This document shows, one piece after another, positions 29,966 through 32,669 of a DNA stretch of 32,669 nucleotides. Below the pieces are notes generated by a model. That model saw nothing but the letters and a program-made list of their open reading frames with translations. It did no database searches and was not told where the DNA came from. Source of the DNA: Acidobacterium sp. Its GTDB lineage: Bacteria > Acidobacteriota > Terriglobia > Terriglobales > Acidobacteriaceae. Position numbers and translations under genes: made by a program. Every line of letters starts with the position of its first letter. Position 1 is the first letter of the stretch. The stretch spans positions 20,883-53,551 of the forward strand of contig PKVY01000042.1 of assembly GCA_003131625.1 (NCBI GenBank). The letters run 5' to 3'.

Positions 29966-30073
29966 GACACGATCGAGGTCGCGTATCGTACCAGCTCCTA
30001 CCGATGCGCCCGCAGCGCAAAAGATGCGACGCATGGCCGAACGCGTGCGCACTGAGTATCGAAACGCCGCACG

Positions 30074-32161
30074 TTATCCGTTGAAGGTCTTGCCTTCGAC
30101 CGCCAGCCGCGCAAGCAAAGCAGCGGGCTGCCAGGAGCCTGGGTCGGCCACCGGATTGGCGGCGAGACGATGCATGGTGTGAACAATCGTCTGCAGGCCA
30201 ACCGTGTCCGCGTAGAACATGGGCCCGCCACGGAAAAGCGGAAAGCCGTAGCCTGTGAGGTACACGACGTCAATGTCAGAAGCACGCGCGGCGATCCCGT
30301 CCGCCAGGATTTTTGCGCCCTCGTTGATGAGCGCGAACACGCAGCGTTTGACGATTTCATCATCTTTGATGCGCCGCTGGGTGAGCCCCGCGCTCCTGGC
30401 GATGTGGAGGATGATCCGCTCGACCTCCGGATCCGGAAGCGCCTCACGTCCCTCCGGTGCATAGCGGTAGTAGCCCCTGCCACTTTTCTGGCCCAAGCGC
30501 CCAAGCTCGACCAGACGGTCGGCGATCTGCGAATGGGGTGCGCCGGGATCCTCGGCGTACTGGCGCTTGCGGATGAATCCCGCGACGTCGTTGCCCGCAA
30601 GATCTGACATGCGGCAGGGGCCCATCGCCCACCCCCAGCGCTCAAGCGCGCCGTCCAGCTGCGCAGGTAATGCGCCTTCGAGCAGCAGCAGCTCCGCCTG
30701 GCGCATGTAGGGTCGCAGCATGCGATTACCAATGAAGCCATCGCATACGCCCGAAACGACTCCAACTTTCTTGAGCTTCTTCGCAAGCGCAAGGATGCTT
30801 GCGAGTACCTCATCGGAAGTCGCCTGGCCACGCACAATCTCGATGAGGCGCATGACATTCGCCGGACTGAAGAAATGCATGCCGAGAACGTCCGCCGGCC
30901 GTTGCGTGAAATGCGCGATCGTGTCGATGTTGAGAGTCGATGTGTTGGATGCGAGGATCGCACCGGGCTTCGCCACGGCATCGATCTCCTGAAACACTCT
31001 GCGTTTCACTTCGAGGTCTTCAAATACGGCTTCAATGACGATGTCGGCGCCGGCGAGATCCTGCGCGGCAAGAGTGCCGCTGATGAGCCCCGATCTCTGC
31101 GCCAGCTCTTCAGGCGAGAGCTTGCCTTTCTTCGCGGCACTCTCGTAATTCCTGCGCACGATGTCGAGCCCCTTCGCGAGCGCCTCGGCGCTCGCGTCGA
31201 GCACCGTGACCGGAATGCCCGCGTTTGCAAAGTTCATCGCGATGCCGCCGCCCATGGTGCCCGCGCCGATGACGGCGGCGGAGCGGATCCTGCGCACTGC
31301 GGTGTCCGCCGACACGCCTGCGATCTTGGCGGCGGCGCGCTCGGCAAAGAACGCATGACGCAGCGCCGCTGACTCGGGACTCTGCACGAGCTTGTCGAAG
31401 AGCGCGCGCTCCTCCGTCAATCCCTCAGCAAAATCGCCCAGCGAAGCGGCGACGGCGGCTACGCAGGCGGCAGGCGCCGGCAGGTTCTTGGCGAGTGTCT
31501 TGACGGAAGCGCGCGCCCGCCCGAGAACCTCCTGCGCATTGACATCGTGCACCGACAAGTCGCGCACGCGCGGCAGAGGGCGCACAGCGGCCACTTCGCG
31601 GGCAAATTCGATGGCGCCCGTGGCGAGCTCGCCGCCGATCATGCGGTCAAAGAGTCGCGTGTCGGCGAGCTCCTGCGAAAGAACGGACGTCCCGGAGACG
31701 ATCATGTTGAGCGCGCGTTCGAGCCCAATCACCCGCGGCAGGCGCTGCGTGCCGCCCGCCCCCGGCAGCAGACCGAGTTTGACCTCCGGCAGCGCGATGC
31801 GCGCGTCGCGCAGCGCCACGCGATAGTGGCAGCCCAGCGCAAGTTCGAGGCCGCCCCCCATGGCAATGCCGGCGATGGCCGCGATGACGGGCTTGCTGCT
31901 CTCCTCAATCTCGCTCACGAGCGCGCGCAGATTGGGAGCGGCAGATGCCAGGGGAGTGCCGAACTCCTTGACGTCCGCGCCGCCGGAGAAGCCATTCGCG
32001 CTACCGACGAGGACAATGGCGCGCACTTCATCATCATTCTGCGCGCGCTTCACCCCTTCCGAGATGCCCCGGCGCAGCGCAGATCCGAGACCATTGACCG
32101 GCGGATTGTCGAGGGTGATCACGGCGACGTTGCCGAACACTTCAAATCGAGTAGCGCTCAT
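30074..32161 (-). CDS. Bifunctional enoyl-CoA hydratase / 3-hydroxyacyl-CoA dehydrogenase
   Basis: A 695-residue beta-oxidation enzyme of the FadB/FadJ type. The N-terminal crotonase domain has GFSGGADVKEF and the GGGLELALG block (catalytic Glu106), then LPEVKLGLLPGAGG (Glu126). The dehydrogenase part begins near residue 300 with VIGAGTMGGGIAMNFA, the NAD-binding loop, followed by MHFFSPANVMRLIEIV with the catalytic histidine and then two C-terminal helical domains. It would hydrate 2-enoyl-CoA and oxidise the product with NAD. The length is slightly shorter than E. coli FadB. No thiolase (fadA) gene adjoins. The ATG at 32161 is preferred over one at 32197 because the crotonase domain begins soon after it. 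purA is 47 bp upstream and co-directional. Confidence 0.9.
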   Translation of the reverse strand: MSATRFEVFGNVAVITLDNPPVNGLGSALRRGISEGVKRAQNDDEVRAIVLVGSANGFSGGADVKEFGTPLASAAPNLRALVSEIEESSKPVIAAIAGIAMGGGLELALGCHYRVALRDARIALPEVKLGLLPGAGGTQRLPRVIGLERALNMIVSGTSVLSQELADTRLFDRMIGGELATGAIEFAREVAAVRPLPRVRDLSVHDVNAQEVLGRARASVKTLAKNLPAPAACVAAVAASLGDFAEGLTEERALFDKLVQSPESAALRHAFFAERAAAKIAGVSADTAVRRIRSAAVIGAGTMGGGIAMNFANAGIPVTVLDASAEALAKGLDIVRRNYESAAKKGKLSPEELAQRSGLISGTLAAQDLAGADIVIEAVFEDLEVKRRVFQEIDAVAKPGAILASNTSTLNIDTIAHFTQRPADVLGMHFFSPANVMRLIEIVRGQATSDEVLASILALAKKLKKVGVVSGVCDGFIGNRMLRPYMRQAELLLLEGALPAQLDGALERWGWAMGPCRMSDLAGNDVAGFIRKRQYAEDPGAPHSQIADRLVELGRLGQKSGRGYYRYAPEGREALPDPEVERIILHIARSAGLTQRRIKDDEIVKRCVFALINEGAKILADGIAARASDIDVVYLTGYGFPLFRGGPMFYADTVGLQTIVHTMHRLAANPVADPGSWQPAALLARLAVEGKTFNG

Positions 32162-32208
32162 TGAGTCCCGCCTACTACAGGGCGCCGCCCCGCCCACTCT
32201 CCCGAGAT

Positions 32209-32669
32209 TTAATTGGCGAACGGGTGGCGCAGCACAATGGTCTCATCGCGCTCGGCACCGGTTGAAATGAGGTCGATGGGAACGTGCACCAGGGCCTCGA
32301 TGCGCTCCAGATAAGCGCGCGCCGCAGGCGGCAAGCCGCCGTAGTCCGTGACTCCCACGGTCGATTCCGTCCAGCCGGGCATTTCTTCATAGACCGGCTC
32401 GATCTGGTCATAGGACTCGACTGAGAGCGGCGGCTCCGCGACCACCTTGCCATCGATCCGGTAGCCGATGCAGATGCGCAGCGTGTCGAGGCCATCCAGC
32501 ACGTCAAGTTTCGTGATGCAAAGTCCGGACACCGTGGAGTGAATGATCGCGCGGCGCAGCGCCACCGAATCGAACCAGCCACAGCGGCGGCGCCGGCCCG
32601 TCACCGAGCCGAATTCATGACCGACGCGCGACAGGTGCTCGCCGTAGCCATCGAAGAGCTCGGTGGGGG
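32209..32669 (-). CDS. purA: Adenylosuccinate synthetase (C-terminal part, 5' end outside window)
   Basis: The frame leaves the right edge, so about 153 C-terminal residues are present. [21 protein letters not shown], then [11 protein letters not shown] (the GRPRRCGWFD signature that includes the IMP and GTP contacts), [17 protein letters not shown], and a final [19 protein letters not shown] (GTGPxR-type guanine-binding end) are characteristic. The enzyme joins IMP and aspartate using GTP in the first committed step to AMP. It is on the same strand as the gene before it. Confidence 0.95.
   Translation of the reverse strand, partial: PTELFDGYGEHLSRVGHEFGSVTGRRRRCGWFDSVALRRAIIHSTVSGLCITKLDVLDGLDTLRICIGYRIDGKVVAEPPLSVESYDQIEPVYEEMPGWTESTVGVTDYGGLPPAARAYLERIEALVHVPIDLISTGAERDETIVLRHPFAN

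Overview
The window is a GC-rich bacterial chromosome segment, most likely from the Acidobacteriota (Terriglobia-like). The best evidence is the leader of nadA. It holds two tandem copies of an RNA domain matching the NAD+-I (nadA-motif) riboswitch, which is known from Acidobacteriota. The BON/glycine-zipper exported protein and the short intergenic heptamer repeats fit this but are weaker evidence. No rRNA, tRNA, CRISPR array or complete insertion sequence was found.

Layout. Positions 1-8.2 kb are housekeeping: the 3' end of a diphthine-ammonia-ligase-like ATPase, a Dabb protein, nadB, an F420/NADP-type oxidoreductase, a TerC-family membrane protein, a QPCT-like M28 peptidase coupled to tatC and tatB/A, then the riboswitch-controlled nadA and a DUF2203 gene. 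Positions 8.2-9.5 kb are a small accessory patch. A GIY-YIG plus helix-turn-helix gene lies between the real 3' end of the DUF2203 gene and a diverged second copy of that end. It is followed by a CopG/RHH gene whose stop is joined to what looks like the last codons of a lost PIN toxin. Positions 9.5-13.2 kb hold an ABC-2 exporter and a DesK/NarL-type two-component pair in one translationally coupled operon, with a 14-bp palindrome upstream. A lone receiver protein and alanine dehydrogenase follow.

Positions 15-16.8 kb hold an unrecognised HTH-like gene beside a long inverted repeat, and an exported Sel1-repeat protein. Positions 16.8-20.5 kb encode an NtrY-type kinase and an NtrX-type AAA+ regulator that lacks the GAFTGA sequence. 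Positions 20.6-24.5 kb hold an exported GH-A/GH35-like glycosidase, a metallophosphoesterase with a twin-arginine leader (a plausible client of the Tat genes at 5-6 kb), and a BON/glycine-zipper envelope protein with a strongly folded mRNA leader.

From 24.6 kb to the end all genes are on the minus strand: tal-pgi (overlapping), a TonB-dependent receptor, a fused enoyl-CoA hydratase/3-hydroxyacyl-CoA dehydrogenase and the 3' part of purA. The TonB receptor and fused beta-oxidation enzyme look more proteobacterial than acidobacterial to me, so horizontal transfer or a contig join should be considered.

The strongest points for follow-up are the tandem NAD+ riboswitch, the GIY-YIG insertion with its duplicated gene end, the decayed toxin-antitoxin locus, the shared heptamer repeats in nadB and at the ABC ATPase stop codon, and the folded leader of the BON gene.
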